A DNA stretch of 13,090 nt from an uncultured bacterium (GCA_938003875.1 CALKWO010000263.1:1-13090), one strand, 5' to 3'. Numbered from the stretch's first letter, positions 5,353 to 13,090 are shown. The notes: a model not told the origin generated them from the letters alone. A program made the numbers and translations.

Positions 5353-8151
5353 ATGTTCGACCGTACAAAGCAACACATTGTAAAAAGATTGATGGATGAG
5401 ATTTCTTGTCTCGATGCTTCGGAATTGGAGATAATCGCAGAAAATGTGATTTCTTATAAGGAATCAAAGCGATTGATTCACCATGGTATTAATAAAAATT
5501 ATAAACCTGTTAAATCAACTATTGATGCATTTTCGGACGATTCAACAATAGCCATTGAATGTAGTACTGATCAAAACTATTTCGTAGATAGCAATCACAG
5601 AGGGGCTACTACTCCACACTTCCAGAAAATTGAATGTGATATCAATCATGCAGTTGAACATACACCACCCAATGGACCTGACAAAATTTATCTGATCACA
5701 AATCAGGAGGAACAACCATCTTTTAGAAATGAGTTTAATAGATCAGCAATCTATAGACAATACGGATTAAAAACTACAATTTACGATTCGCGCGAGTTGG
5801 CAAAGTTTGTTTATGATCAATCGAAAGATAATAAAAATGCCTTCGCTTTTTACCGACAGGCATTCCCTGATTTCGCAGCCAATATGGACAATTATGAATA
5901 TTATGGTAATGTTCCTGCCCTATGCGAAAACCATATAGACACTCCAGAAATCATACAAGTGATTGAAAGACATTTGGGTAAGGGAAACAATATCTGTATT
6001 CTTCAAGGAGTTAGTGGTTCAGGGAAAACACAGTCTGCAATCAATTATGTGCATAAGCAGCATAATTATTATGAGAATATACTTTGGATAAGTGGTGACG
6101 ACTGGAAAAAAGACACTTCTCTTTCGTCGATCCAAAGAACAAGGGGTGGTGCACCAATTAATATTGCTGGTATTTTTAACTCCCAAAAAACATTGCTCGT
6201 TATTGATAGTCTAGAAAGAACTATTGAAGAATCTGTTTTCGACGAATTAGTAAATGGTTTTAAAAAAGGCGGGAAAGTACTGATTACTTCCCAAATAGGC
6301 AAAAGTGGGGACGGGAACTATCTCCCCATACCTACCTACTCAAGAAATGTTGCAATAGCAATTCTGGGAGAAACAGAAGCTTCGCTTTCTGAAAATGGTA
6401 AAAAGGTTATTGAAATATGTAGTTCTTCGCCGCTTATTCTTGCAACAATCCGTAATCTTGCAAAAAAAGAGGGAATTCCACGAGAAGAATTATATGTAGA
6501 AGTTATCAACACACCAGAAAATATCACCGATACTGTTGGCTTTTCGATAGTTGTAAAAATTCTTTCAAAGTTAGAGCCTTCAACTTTGGAAGCATTTAAG
6601 AAAATTGCTAATTCTGGAGTGGCATACCACGATAGTGAGTTTTTGGTTCATTTCATCGGCGGACTGAATCGTAGTAATCTTCAAAAAATTTCATTACTTC
6701 TTCCAGCAGATACTCCAGGCATTATAAAAGCGCATGACCTATTGGTTAAATCAATTCAAGATACACCCAATAGTGGAGTGATTACACTCAGTATAGAATC
6801 ATACATTGACAAAAATAAAGGGGAAATGACACCGAGCGTTTTAAGAGAAATTCACCTTTGTTATTCGCAGCTTTGCGCCGAAAATGCTCGCCGTGGAGAA
6901 AGAAGACCGGACTGGATTGCCTATGCCTTAATTCAAATAGAAGGTAAAACCAAATACGAAATTTGCCAACAGATTTATACGACGGCTCTAATGCCAGATC
7001 TTCCGCTTTCTTCAGTCATGAGCATAATTGATGCTAAAGAATCCCATGCGTATACCTTGAACAACAAAAAAAGAGAATATTACTACAGAGAATGTGCCGT
7101 GCAATATCAAAATGCATATAATGCCGCAACAGATGAAGATATCCGCCTTGAGTATCTGCATCACCGTGGAAAATCGCTTCGCAGATGTGGTGAGTACCAT
7201 GATTCTCTCAAATGTTTCAATCAGATCTTAGAAATAAACCCAGAGTGGTATGCCGCATTAGGACAAATTGCCCATTTAGGTGCACAAAAAGAAGCCCCAA
7301 AAGAAATCTACAAAGCTGGTGAGGATGCAATAACGAAACTTTTGCAGTTCATTTTTGATGACAAATCAAAAGTACCTCTAAGAGTTGCTCTTGCGATGTT
7401 TGCTAGATTGAGAAGTTACAAAAATGTGTATAAAGAAATTTCAAGCCATAAAGAAGAGATCGCAAAACTATCAGATCTTATTGCATTATCTGGTTTAGAA
7501 GGTTTTGGACAGTTTTATGAAGCTTATGTTTCATTTACTTCGATGTTTAGCTTTGATCATCCCGCGGTAGCAATTGGCCTTGCCGAAGAAATTCCTGCAA
7601 TCTTTTTGCAGTCTCCTGCTTCTGTAGAAGATAGTCAGTGGGTTAGTGCTTGCGAGGGCTTGGTAAATACAGCAACGGCGGCAGAATCTTCGGGAAAGCC
7701 CGAACTGTTTACTAAACTGAAAGATGCAGCTTTGCGGTTTGCAGATCTAATGGCAGAACGGCAAGTGTTGGGAAATTACGAAAGTAGAGCTTTGGCGAAG
7801 GCGTACTTATATTTTGGGAATCCTCAAAAGGCACTTTCAATAATCAACAAAGTAAAAACAGAAGAATATAATCATTGGCTTCAATATCACAAGGCAAAAG
7901 CAGAGTTGGAACTTGGAAACGCTGCACAAGCTCTTGATGATGCCAAACATGCTTTAGAACTGGCAATTGATGATAAAGGTGCGCGGCAGCACATTGCAGC
8001 CTACTATGACTTGCACAGTCAATGCTTAGAAGCGAATAGTGAGCTAGAACTTGCAATCAAAGAAATTGAAAAAGCTATCTCACATACCTCAAACCCCAAA
8101 TATAAAACATCACTTGAAACTCGAAAGTCTAAAATGACGGACAGACTATGA
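5353..8151 (+). CDS. STAND-type NTPase with nuclease-like N-terminus and TPR-like C-terminus (Avs-like)
   Basis: A 932-residue protein in the three-part style of antiviral STAND proteins. The N-terminal ~160 residues resemble a PD-(D/E)xK fold: TIDAF (Asp58) then IAIECS (Glu69), but the usual Lys of ExK is Ser71, followed by YF and a later KIECDI. The NTPase follows: Walker A GVSGSGKT (219-226), Walker B LLVIDSLE (281-288), sensor-like VLITSQ (309-314) and a GxP-like SSSPLIL (357-363). After a probable winged-helix region, residues ~570-930 are helical and repeat-like (GEYHDSLKCFNQILEINP, GNPQKALSIINK), matching TPR ligand sensors. TGAGGA at 5338-5343 supports ATG 5353. In such proteins, binding of a phage component by the repeats drives oligomerisation and effector activity; that role here is inferred. 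Its stop overlaps a remnant gene by ATGA. Confidence 0.88.
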   Translation: MFDRTKQHIVKRLMDEISCLDASELEIIAENVISYKESKRLIHHGINKNYKPVKSTIDAFSDDSTIAIECSTDQNYFVDSNHRGATTPHFQKIECDINHAVEHTPPNGPDKIYLITNQEEQPSFRNEFNRSAIYRQYGLKTTIYDSRELAKFVYDQSKDNKNAFAFYRQAFPDFAANMDNYEYYGNVPALCENHIDTPEIIQVIERHLGKGNNICILQGVSGSGKTQSAINYVHKQHNYYENILWISGDDWKKDTSLSSIQRTRGGAPINIAGIFNSQKTLLVIDSLERTIEESVFDELVNGFKKGGKVLITSQIGKSGDGNYLPIPTYSRNVAIAILGETEASLSENGKKVIEICSSSPLILATIRNLAKKEGIPREELYVEVINTPENITDTVGFSIVVKILSKLEPSTLEAFKKIANSGVAYHDSEFLVHFIGGLNRSNLQKISLLLPADTPGIIKAHDLLVKSIQDTPNSGVITLSIESYIDKNKGEMTPSVLREIHLCYSQLCAENARRGERRPDWIAYALIQIEGKTKYEICQQIYTTALMPDLPLSSVMSIIDAKESHAYTLNNKKREYYYRECAVQYQNAYNAATDEDIRLEYLHHRGKSLRRCGEYHDSLKCFNQILEINPEWYAALGQIAHLGAQKEAPKEIYKAGEDAITKLLQFIFDDKSKVPLRVALAMFARLRSYKNVYKEISSHKEEIAKLSDLIALSGLEGFGQFYEAYVSFTSMFSFDHPAVAIGLAEEIPAIFLQSPASVEDSQWVSACEGLVNTATAAESSGKPELFTKLKDAALRFADLMAERQVLGNYESRALAKAYLYFGNPQKALSIINKVKTEEYNHWLQYHKAKAELELGNAAQALDDAKHALELAIDDKGARQHIAAYYDLHSQCLEANSELELAIKEIEKAISHTSNPKYKTSLETRKSKMTDRL

Positions 8152-8371
8152 CCCGTACGTCTCCATTTAACGGGGGAATTGTTGAAGCTCTTGCGCGAGT
8201 ACTCGGAGGGTGCAGATCGGAAGCCGATAGGAGTTTGCTTTTTTGAGCTTGGGTGAAAAAATAGCGAAAGAAGAAAAGCCATCATATCTGGTCTGCTTTT
8301 ATTCTCTCTGGAAGAGAATAAAAACTTATTAGATTTTCAACCGTTTCCAATAAACAAACACTTTTTTTAAA
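8148..8371 (+). pseudogene. Decayed gene overlapping the STAND stop (ATGA)
   Basis: The ATG at 8148 overlaps the STAND stop codon in the classic ATGA arrangement of coupled genes. Frame 0 gives only 32 residues (to TGA 8244-8246), opening with PFNGGIVEALARVLG. That fits, from memory, the N-terminal helix of AbiJ-like/TIGR02391-type proteins, where a GLTGSEIG-like stretch usually follows. Here a related pattern (PIGVCFFELG, bases 8223-8252) appears in another frame and meets a TGA. The same frame then continues open to about 8371 (RRKAIISGLLLFSLEENKN). I read this as a former downstream partner of the STAND gene broken by frameshift and stop. Alternatively it is a genuine 32-residue peptide. 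Confidence 0.35.
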
Positions 8372-8461
8372 GATGTCATTCCCATTTCCCAAGAATTTTG
8401 AGACTAAAAAAAATCATTTCTTATTTCCAATTTATACTACTCAAGAAAGGTAGAATAAACT

Positions 8462-9871
8462 TTGATTACTATAAATTATAGAAGTGTTGAAATTAATTAT
8501 AATCAAATTGATTTCGGAAACCTGACAGAAATTATGGCAAATTTGATGATACGTAATTTCTCAACAAAAGATAGGATATTTTATGCAGCAACCGATTGGA
8601 GCAAAAGTACCGATAAGAGCGAAAGGATAGAATCAAAACCCGGTTGCATTATTGCATCGCCTACATTTCCTTGTAAACCTATACCAAAGAGTATAACAGA
8701 TCAGGATTATGTTTTTCACTGGGTTCGAGATGCTGCAATCAGCATAATGGAATTGGGATATTTTAAAGATAAATATACTTCTTACATTGAAGATTATGTT
8801 GATTTTTCTCGCTTGATTCAAACTAACGCGATTGAAGCAAAAAAAACAAATTATTCATGTTTTAGAGTTGATGGTACCTTACGAGATGGAACTCGCAAGT
8901 ACTCTTTTTTGGATTATAGTGAAGAAAATATCTGGAATCAACAAAATGATGGATGCCCTTTGCGCATTATTTCTTTAATCGAATTGAAAAGCATAATGAC
9001 TCAATCTTACCAAGATAAAAGCTTAGAAATTATCAAGCAAGATATTGATACAATTCTGGGTTGCTATAAAGGTACCACAGAAAAAAATATTTGGGAAGAA
9101 GTAGGAGGAGAGAGTTTTTTTGTAAAAAGCGTCCAACTTGAAGCTCTTAAAAAAGTTTTAAATAATAATATATATATTTCGGAAAAAAAGAAAATTCAAG
9201 ATGCAATAGATTATTTAACAAAATCAATATCAAAACATTGGAATGATGAGAAAAAACACTATATCTCAATCATTAATCCTATCTATGATAATGATAATCA
9301 GAAGGATAAAGTAAAAGACAGTATAGATTTAAATTCAGATATCATTATGGCTTCAATATATGGTAGCATTGATGTGATGGATTCCCAAATGATGTCTTCA
9401 GCATGTAAGGTATTAGAAGAAATTAGTAAATATAAGATTAATGAATATGATCAGAGAAGAGGGATCGGGCCATTAATTGGTAGGTATCCTAACGATGTGT
9501 ATGATGGCAATAATGCAGACAATGAAGAAGATAAAGGAATTCCATGGGTGCCATGTACATCGGTCTTAGCAGAGTATTTTTATCGCGTAGCATATAAAAT
9601 AAAAAAGCAACGATCTTTCGAGATTAATGATGATAACAGGGGTTTTTACAATCTAGCAGAAATAAATGACAATAAAGATTTTACTAACGCAATAGATAAG
9701 CTCATTAAAAAAGGTGATAAAATGTTGCAAGCTATTATATACCATTCCGATCACCTTGAATTGAGTGAGCAGATCGATCCCATTCTTGGTTATGAACAAA
9801 ATGTAAAAAACCTTACTTGGAGTTATGCAAGTTTTCTATCTGCAGTAAGAGCGAGAAAAAGAGTAAAATAA
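8462..9871 (+). CDS. Glucoamylase (GH15 glucan 1,4-alpha-glucosidase), fungal/Legionella type
   Basis: A 469-residue single-domain GH15 enzyme that would release glucose from the non-reducing ends of starch- or glycogen-like glucans. Family landmarks in order: GCIIASPT (61-68), YVFHWVRDAA (83-92), NQQNDGCPLR (159-168), IWEEVGGESFF (210-220) with the general acid at Glu212, RYPNDVYDG (341-349), PWVPCTSVLAEYFY (361-374), and LSEQIDP (434-440) with the general base at Glu436, then LTWSYASFL. Both catalytic glutamates are therefore present. No signal peptide or starch-binding domain is visible, unlike secreted fungal enzymes. The first start in frame is TTG 8462, after AAGAAAGG (8443-8450); ATG 8534 is an alternative 24 codons in. 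The gene is very AT-rich (15 G+C of 60 in the line at 9241), pointing to separate acquisition. Any role in glycogen use or host interaction is inferred. Confidence 0.9.
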   Translation: MITINYRSVEINYNQIDFGNLTEIMANLMIRNFSTKDRIFYAATDWSKSTDKSERIESKPGCIIASPTFPCKPIPKSITDQDYVFHWVRDAAISIMELGYFKDKYTSYIEDYVDFSRLIQTNAIEAKKTNYSCFRVDGTLRDGTRKYSFLDYSEENIWNQQNDGCPLRIISLIELKSIMTQSYQDKSLEIIKQDIDTILGCYKGTTEKNIWEEVGGESFFVKSVQLEALKKVLNNNIYISEKKKIQDAIDYLTKSISKHWNDEKKHYISIINPIYDNDNQKDKVKDSIDLNSDIIMASIYGSIDVMDSQMMSSACKVLEEISKYKINEYDQRRGIGPLIGRYPNDVYDGNNADNEEDKGIPWVPCTSVLAEYFYRVAYKIKKQRSFEINDDNRGFYNLAEINDNKDFTNAIDKLIKKGDKMLQAIIYHSDHLELSEQIDPILGYEQNVKNLTWSYASFLSAVRARKRVK

Positions 9872-10429
9872 AAAAAATTTCTATTTTCTTGGCTTTTAGA
9901 GTAAGATTTTATGCTCTTCTCATTTGCTTCCCTTATGCTCTAATCCAACGTTTTTAGGACATCAACCAGTCTCTAAAAAGTCTGCTTAATTTTTGTAATC
10001 CATAGTCCCAAAACTCATCTCAGTAGCAAAATTTCACAATGTAATTCAGCAGATGAGTTTTGGGATTTACTTGGTTTCTTTTTTCCCAGCCAATCCAAAA
10101 AATTTTCCTCAAGCCACTATCGTACCTCCATTCAAAAAGGACACAAAAGGCTGTATATTCCTTGACATCTATCTGGTTTTCTGTATGATAGACTGCGTTC
10201 GTTTTTTCCTTTGGGCTCAAGTGTTAGGTTTATCAATCCCAACTGATTGATGAGCTTCAGTCTAAAAATTGCCGTATCTTTGATACTGGCACCATGCTGC
10301 ATCCTATCTGTTTACGGAGGAGTATGTTACTCGAATGCGTATTTTTAGCTTTTTTTTCAAAAGTGAAAGATTAAGAAAGTTATTAATTTTATTATTTGTT
10401 ATTTGTTATAAAAAATAAAGAACTTAAAA
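9872..10429. other. Spacer between glucoamylase and caspase-like gene, 558 bases
   Basis: No convincing gene. It begins with an imperfect stem just after the glucoamylase stop (TTAGAGTAAG at 9896-9905 against CTTATGCTCTAA at 9932-9943), which may end that transcript. It also contains the 15-base hairpin at 10006-10065. A short minus-strand open frame (10020-10220) shows no family features and starts only at TTG. The last ~60 bases are almost pure A+T. It may include decayed mobile DNA, but I cannot name it. Confidence 0.5.
10006..10065. repeat. Perfect 15-bp inverted repeat, 30-base spacer
   Basis: TCCCAAAACTCATCT (10006-10020) and AGATGAGTTTTGGGA (10051-10065) are exact reverse complements. 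The spacer is AT-rich. GTAAT and ATTTAC further out continue the symmetry imperfectly. It could be an RNA hairpin, a remnant of insertion-sequence ends or a small palindromic element. Confidence 0.7.
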
Positions 10430-11047
10430 ATGGAAAAAATCATATTAACATATATTCTTGAATCCCCTGGACCGCAAGATCTTTGTGATAATAGAACTGA
10501 AGGAAGCTCTTTGCTTAAATCTTTAGATTTATTTAAAATACCTTATTTGTATAAATTAGTCGTTAATAAGAAAATATTTTTTAACTCTTTAAACTCTAAA
10601 ATCATAGAACAAAAATTTCTAGACATTCTTTTAGCAAACCATTCTAGATATGGAAACAATAAGGAAGAAAAAGAACTAGTTTTAGTTCTTCATTTTAGTT
10701 CTCATGGAGATGAAAACGGGCTAAGTTTAACTAATCAAGAAAGTATAAAATGGGAAGAGCTTAGAGATCTAATAAAGCCTATCAACGATTTTATTTCTAA
10801 GCATGGCCAATTAATTATATGTATGTCTTCTTGCAAGGGATTTAATGCTATGAAAATGCAGAATGGTTTCGATATCCCTTTCACTCTATTATTGGGAAGT
10901 ACAAAAAATATATTACATAACTTTCGGATAAATAAAATTTTGTTTAATTTAAATGAGATTAATGGTATCATCTTCTTTTGCATCATGATAGTGAAAGGAG
11001 ATATGCCATGTCTAACTCTACGAGAAATGAAGAGATTGCAGAGATAG
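10430..11047 (+). pseudogene. Caspase-like (C14/CHAT-type) peptidase, 3' end lost at a transposon
   Basis: The frame gives 205 residues. LVLVLHFSSHGDENGLSL (83-100) holds the likely catalytic His92, and LIICMSSCKG (128-137) the likely catalytic Cys135: the paired strand-His-Gly and strand-Ser-x-Cys patterns of caspase-like p20 and CHAT domains. Between them, IKWEELRDLI matches the usual secondary strand and helix. After PFTLLLGSTKN (150-160), where relatives carry further helices, the sequence becomes unrelated. From about base 10980 the frame reads into the start of a transposase gene, so the C-terminus is lost. The protein may still fold in part, but function is doubtful. The DNA is the most AT-rich in the window (11 G+C of 60 at 10561). 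No clear ribosome binding site precedes ATG 10430. Bacterial caspase-like proteases often act in cell-suicide defence; that role is inferred. Confidence 0.65.
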
Positions 11048-11427
11048 TAGCCTATATAGAACGTTCGCCATTGTCGGTAGAAGAGTACATTCAGCAAAAC
11101 GAAGTTCCTTTCAGCCGGGCTCAATTTTACCGTTATCGTGCAAGATACACAAGTGAAGGCAAAGACGGACTATCTGATAAGCGTCGAGAAGGAAATCATC
11201 ATAAACTGAACAAAGAACATCTTGCTTTCATACGTGGGTACATAAAGAGTAAGCCTAAAGTGGGACCTACCCAGGTCATGAATGCAGTGATTGAGGAGTT
11301 TGGCATCACAGTGGGGCGTTCCAGGATAAGCCAGATCCTAAAAAAAATGGACTTTACAGTACAACGGCGTAAGGAAGTAAAAAAGGAGCATGTGTCTTGT
11401 GTGGGTGCTAAGACTCGGTTTATTTGA
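11008..11427 (+). pseudogene. Transposase, N-terminal DNA-binding half
   Basis: ATG 11008 follows AAAGGAG (10994-11000) at good spacing, and the frame gives 139 residues before TGA 11425-11427. It contains two helix-turn-helix-like regions: VEEYIQQNEVPFSRAQFYRYRARY, where a helix leads into a turn and recognition helix, and VGPTQVMNAVIEEFGITVGRSRISQILKKM, a winged-helix-like second domain. This matches the DNA-binding half of larger DDE transposases. The frame stops exactly where an 11-base inverted repeat begins, and the catalytic half resumes at 11713 in the same frame register. The two halves were therefore probably one gene. Residues before 11008 in the same frame belong to the element's end and are not needed. 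Confidence 0.8.
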
Positions 11428-11483
11428 GAGTAAAAGTCTCTGATTACATGATAGTAGGTCATAGTGGTCTAGTGAGCAAGTAG

Positions 11484-11600
11484 GCTGGGTATCTGGCAGG
11501 GTTTAAAGCTGGGTATCATGGCAGGGTTTAAGGCTTGGTCATGCGGGTTTTGGCTGGGTATCATAGATAAAAAGATGCTGGGTATAGTCCAGCAAAGAAG
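11484..11600. repeat. Degenerate tandem repeats, unit about 24 bp
   Basis: Units starting with GCTGGGTA or GCTTGGT begin at 11484, 11508, 11533, 11553 and 11577, spaced 24, 25, 20 and 24 bases. The first two are nearly identical (GCTGGGTATC, TGGCAGGGTTTAA). Later copies decay. The stretch is open in one frame but shows no protein family. Confidence 0.7.
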
Positions 11601-11603
11601 GTT

Positions 11604-11675
11604 ACTATCACGATAATGTGGGAAAAACGCTAGTGTTTTTTCTTGTTTTCACTATCACGATAGCGTGGGAAAAAC
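11604..11675. repeat. Pair of 25-bp direct repeats
   Basis: ACTATCACGATAATGTGGG... (11604-11628) and ACTATCACGATAGCGTGGG... (11651-11675) match at 23 of 25 bases, 47 bases apart. Each ends in GGAAAAAC. They may be transposase-binding repeats of an element end, since an inverted near-match occurs at the left side of the outer element (10982-10993). Confidence 0.75.
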
Positions 11676-11712
11676 CCCCCTTTTTACTCTCAGAGAAATC
11701 GGGCCTTAGCAT

Positions 11713-13056
11713 GTGGGCTTTGAATTGATAGCCGCTTTGGCGTTGCATTTAGGCTGGGTAGAGCATACGAGTAAATGTATAATGGAAGTGGTAGAGGAGA
11801 GATGTAGAGAACGGCAACCTTCCGGCAAACCAGAAAAAAAAGGTAGGAACACGCAGGGACAATTCACAAAAGCATACAATCAGCGTGAGGAAATTCGAAA
11901 GATGAGGTTTGCTTCGATAGAGCAGAAGAGAGCGGAAAAAAATTTAAAAAAAATGAATATCTGTAAAACCAGTGCAAAGAATCTCCAGAGAGAAAGTTTG
12001 GCAGTGTTGGGCCTGCCTCTGGTAACTTTGAACGGCCAGATGCGCAATGTGAACACAGCAATGGGGAATGCACTAAAAGGATTCTGTGGATATAATTACA
12101 AGCAAACGACATTAAATCGCTTTCTTCAAGAATTGAAATACCTTGGACTGTCAGAGAAGCTGTTATGTAGTCAAATTCAGTTTTGGCAAAAGCAATGGCC
12201 CCAGGATTCTGGAGAATTAGAACTCCCGTTTATCTGTTACTATATTGATGGGAACACAAAAGCGGTATGGTCAAAACAACATGTTCCGAAACATAAAGTA
12301 ACCATGCTTGGCCGGGTAATGGGATGTTTAGAGCAAGTGTTTGTGAACGATTGTTTTGGGCGTCCAATTTATTTTGAGACGTATTCGGGGCATGGGCCGG
12401 TTGGTGTCTATACCCTGGAGCTAATGAACAAAGTAGAAAAGTATATGCATGAAACCAGTAATAATGGACAGATAAATCGAGTACTGGTAATGGATAGTGC
12501 CAATAATAGTGTTGCAACGCTACGGGCATTTGCTGCTCAGGATCGCTATCATTACATCACGATGTTGGATGGTAATCAGTGGTCCGAACGCAAAGTACGC
12601 AGCGAAAGAACCTATGAACGCTATCGATGGGGTAATGCAACTTTGTATGATGGCGAAATCGAACTGACGGATTCGAAAGATAAGGACTATATAGTCTTAG
12701 CTCGCACAATACGAATAGAATGGGACAATGGCAAACGGACTATCTTGTTGACAAGCCTGCCGGTTACTATCGGAGCAAGTCTTGTTGTAAAAGCCTACTT
12801 CGATCGATGGCCACAACAAGAGTTAGTCTTTCGAGCAATGAAAGACTTTGCCTCTCTTCATCTGGTAGCAGGCTATGGTAAGCAGAAAATGGAAGATGCT
12901 AATGTCCGAATGCGGCAACAATCGCTGGAACAAAAAATCAGGAATCTTCGCAATCTTCTTCGAGAGCCACTTGCTCAAATTGCCCAACATACTGCGGCTC
13001 TCACAGATCTTATCCTGCAAGAGCGAGCTTTACGATCCCCCAAGATTTCGGAGTAA
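11713..13056 (+). pseudogene. Transposase, DDE catalytic half
   Basis: A 447-residue open frame beginning at GTG 11713 and ending at TAA 13054-13056. It lacks any start context of its own and begins mid-domain (GFELIAALALHLGW), so I read it as the 3' part of the gene started at 11008. Candidate catalytic acids are Asp in CYYIDGNTKAVW (~174), Asp in VLVMDSANNS (~262) and Glu in RWPQQELVFRAMK (~370); the spacing fits an RNase H-fold DDE transposase. The residues between the second and third acids are strand-rich, as in IS4-like insertion domains. A Lys/Arg-rich helical segment lies near the start (~45-100), and the C-terminus is helical. The exact insertion-sequence family cannot be named by eye. 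The open frame is otherwise undamaged, so the inactivation looks recent. Confidence 0.8.
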
Positions 13057-13090
13057 AAATTAAACGATAAAAGCCTAGAAATAAGCCTAA

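Larger units (their letters stand above)
11425..11692. mobile_element. 268-bp insert with terminal inverted repeats inside the transposase gene
   Basis: TGAGAGTAAAA (11425-11435) and TTTTACTCTCA (11682-11692) are exact reverse complements at the edges of a non-coding stretch that splits the transposase. The left repeat itself supplies the premature TGA. Inside are about five degenerate ~24-base tandem units and two 25-base direct repeats. The size and termini suggest a MITE-like element. I see no clear target duplication, and the downstream half needs a further small repair (a TAG at 11707) to join in frame, so a clean single insertion is not proven. Confidence 0.5.
10980..13090 (+). mobile_element. 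Insertion sequence with split HTH/DDE transposase, right end outside or at window edge
   Basis: The element contains both halves of one transposase (11008-11427 and 11713-13056) and disrupts the caspase-like gene on its left. I could not fix the exact ends. Near the left side, ATCATGATAGTG (10982-10993) resembles the reverse complement of CACTATCACGAT at 11650-11661 (11 of 12 bases). On the right, AAGCCTA is repeated at 13071 and 13083 just after the transposase stop. The element is markedly richer in G+C than the gene it interrupts (31 of 60 in the line at 12361). Because the transposase is broken, it is probably immobile by itself. Confidence 0.65.

Noticed and set aside
8019..8285. 88-codon minus-strand open frame antisense to the STAND gene end
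   Set aside because: It overlaps well-supported coding sequence and the remnant gene, with no start signal or recognisable domain.
10020..10220. 66-codon minus-strand open frame in the glucoamylase-caspase spacer
   Set aside because: It begins only at a TTG, has no ribosome binding site, ends within the hairpin and matches no family. A decayed transposase was considered but no motif supports it.
11476..11616. Small hydrophobic open frame across the tandem repeats
   Set aside because: It is a by-product of the repeated GCTGGGTATC units, lacks a ribosome binding site and sits in an insert that is probably non-coding.
11484..11675. CRISPR-like array
   Set aside because: The units are contiguous and degenerate, with no conserved repeats separated by unique spacers of constant length, and no cas genes are present.
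1..13090. tRNA, rRNA or replication origin
   Set aside because: No cloverleaf-like sequence, rRNA segment or iteron cluster was recognised on either strand by eye.

Overview
The window is a mosaic bacterial accessory region, most likely part of a genomic or defence island. It holds a serine recombinase, several ATPase genes of types used in phage defence, gene remnants and a broken insertion sequence. Composition changes sharply between blocks: sampled 60-base lines run from about 18% G+C in the caspase-like gene to about 52-60% in the transposase and the first gene. That suggests pieces of different origin. The host cannot be named from this sequence. The GH15 glucoamylase resembles the fungal and Legionella GamA type, which is only a weak hint of a host-associated or environmental bacterium.

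Layout. Bases 1-893 hold the 3' part of an unrecognised gene with a Cys/His cluster. It is followed by a long near-perfect palindrome (904-970) and a Hin/Tn3-resolvase-like serine recombinase (1127-1699). On the minus strand, 1740-2678 is a two-gene operon: a small HTH/coiled-coil protein, then a calcineurin-like metallophosphoesterase. Across a divergent regulatory region (2679-3015) lies a plus-strand operon (3016-4897): an OLD/RecF-like AAA ATPase overlapping a TOPRIM-like partner by 8 bases. This pair is the best candidate for an under-described defence system in the window.

Bases 5353-8151 encode a 932-residue STAND-type NTPase with a PD-(D/E)xK-like N-terminus and a TPR-like C-terminus, in the style of Avs proteins. 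A decayed partner gene overlaps it by ATGA. Next comes a very AT-rich GH15 glucoamylase (8462-9871) with both catalytic glutamates, an empty 558-base spacer containing a hairpin, and a caspase-like peptidase gene (10430 onward). The caspase-like gene keeps its His/Cys dyad but loses its C-terminus where a transposon begins.

The transposon (about 10980 to beyond the window) encodes an HTH plus DDE transposase. It is itself split at 11425 by an insert of about 268 bases with 11-base terminal inverted repeats, ~24-base tandem repeats and two 25-base direct repeats.

How the genes may work together: the ATPase/TOPRIM-like pair and the STAND protein are probably independent anti-phage modules collected in one island. 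The phosphoesterase operon, glucoamylase and caspase-like gene are cargo whose link to defence is inferred only from position. All family assignments were made by eye from motifs, without database searches.
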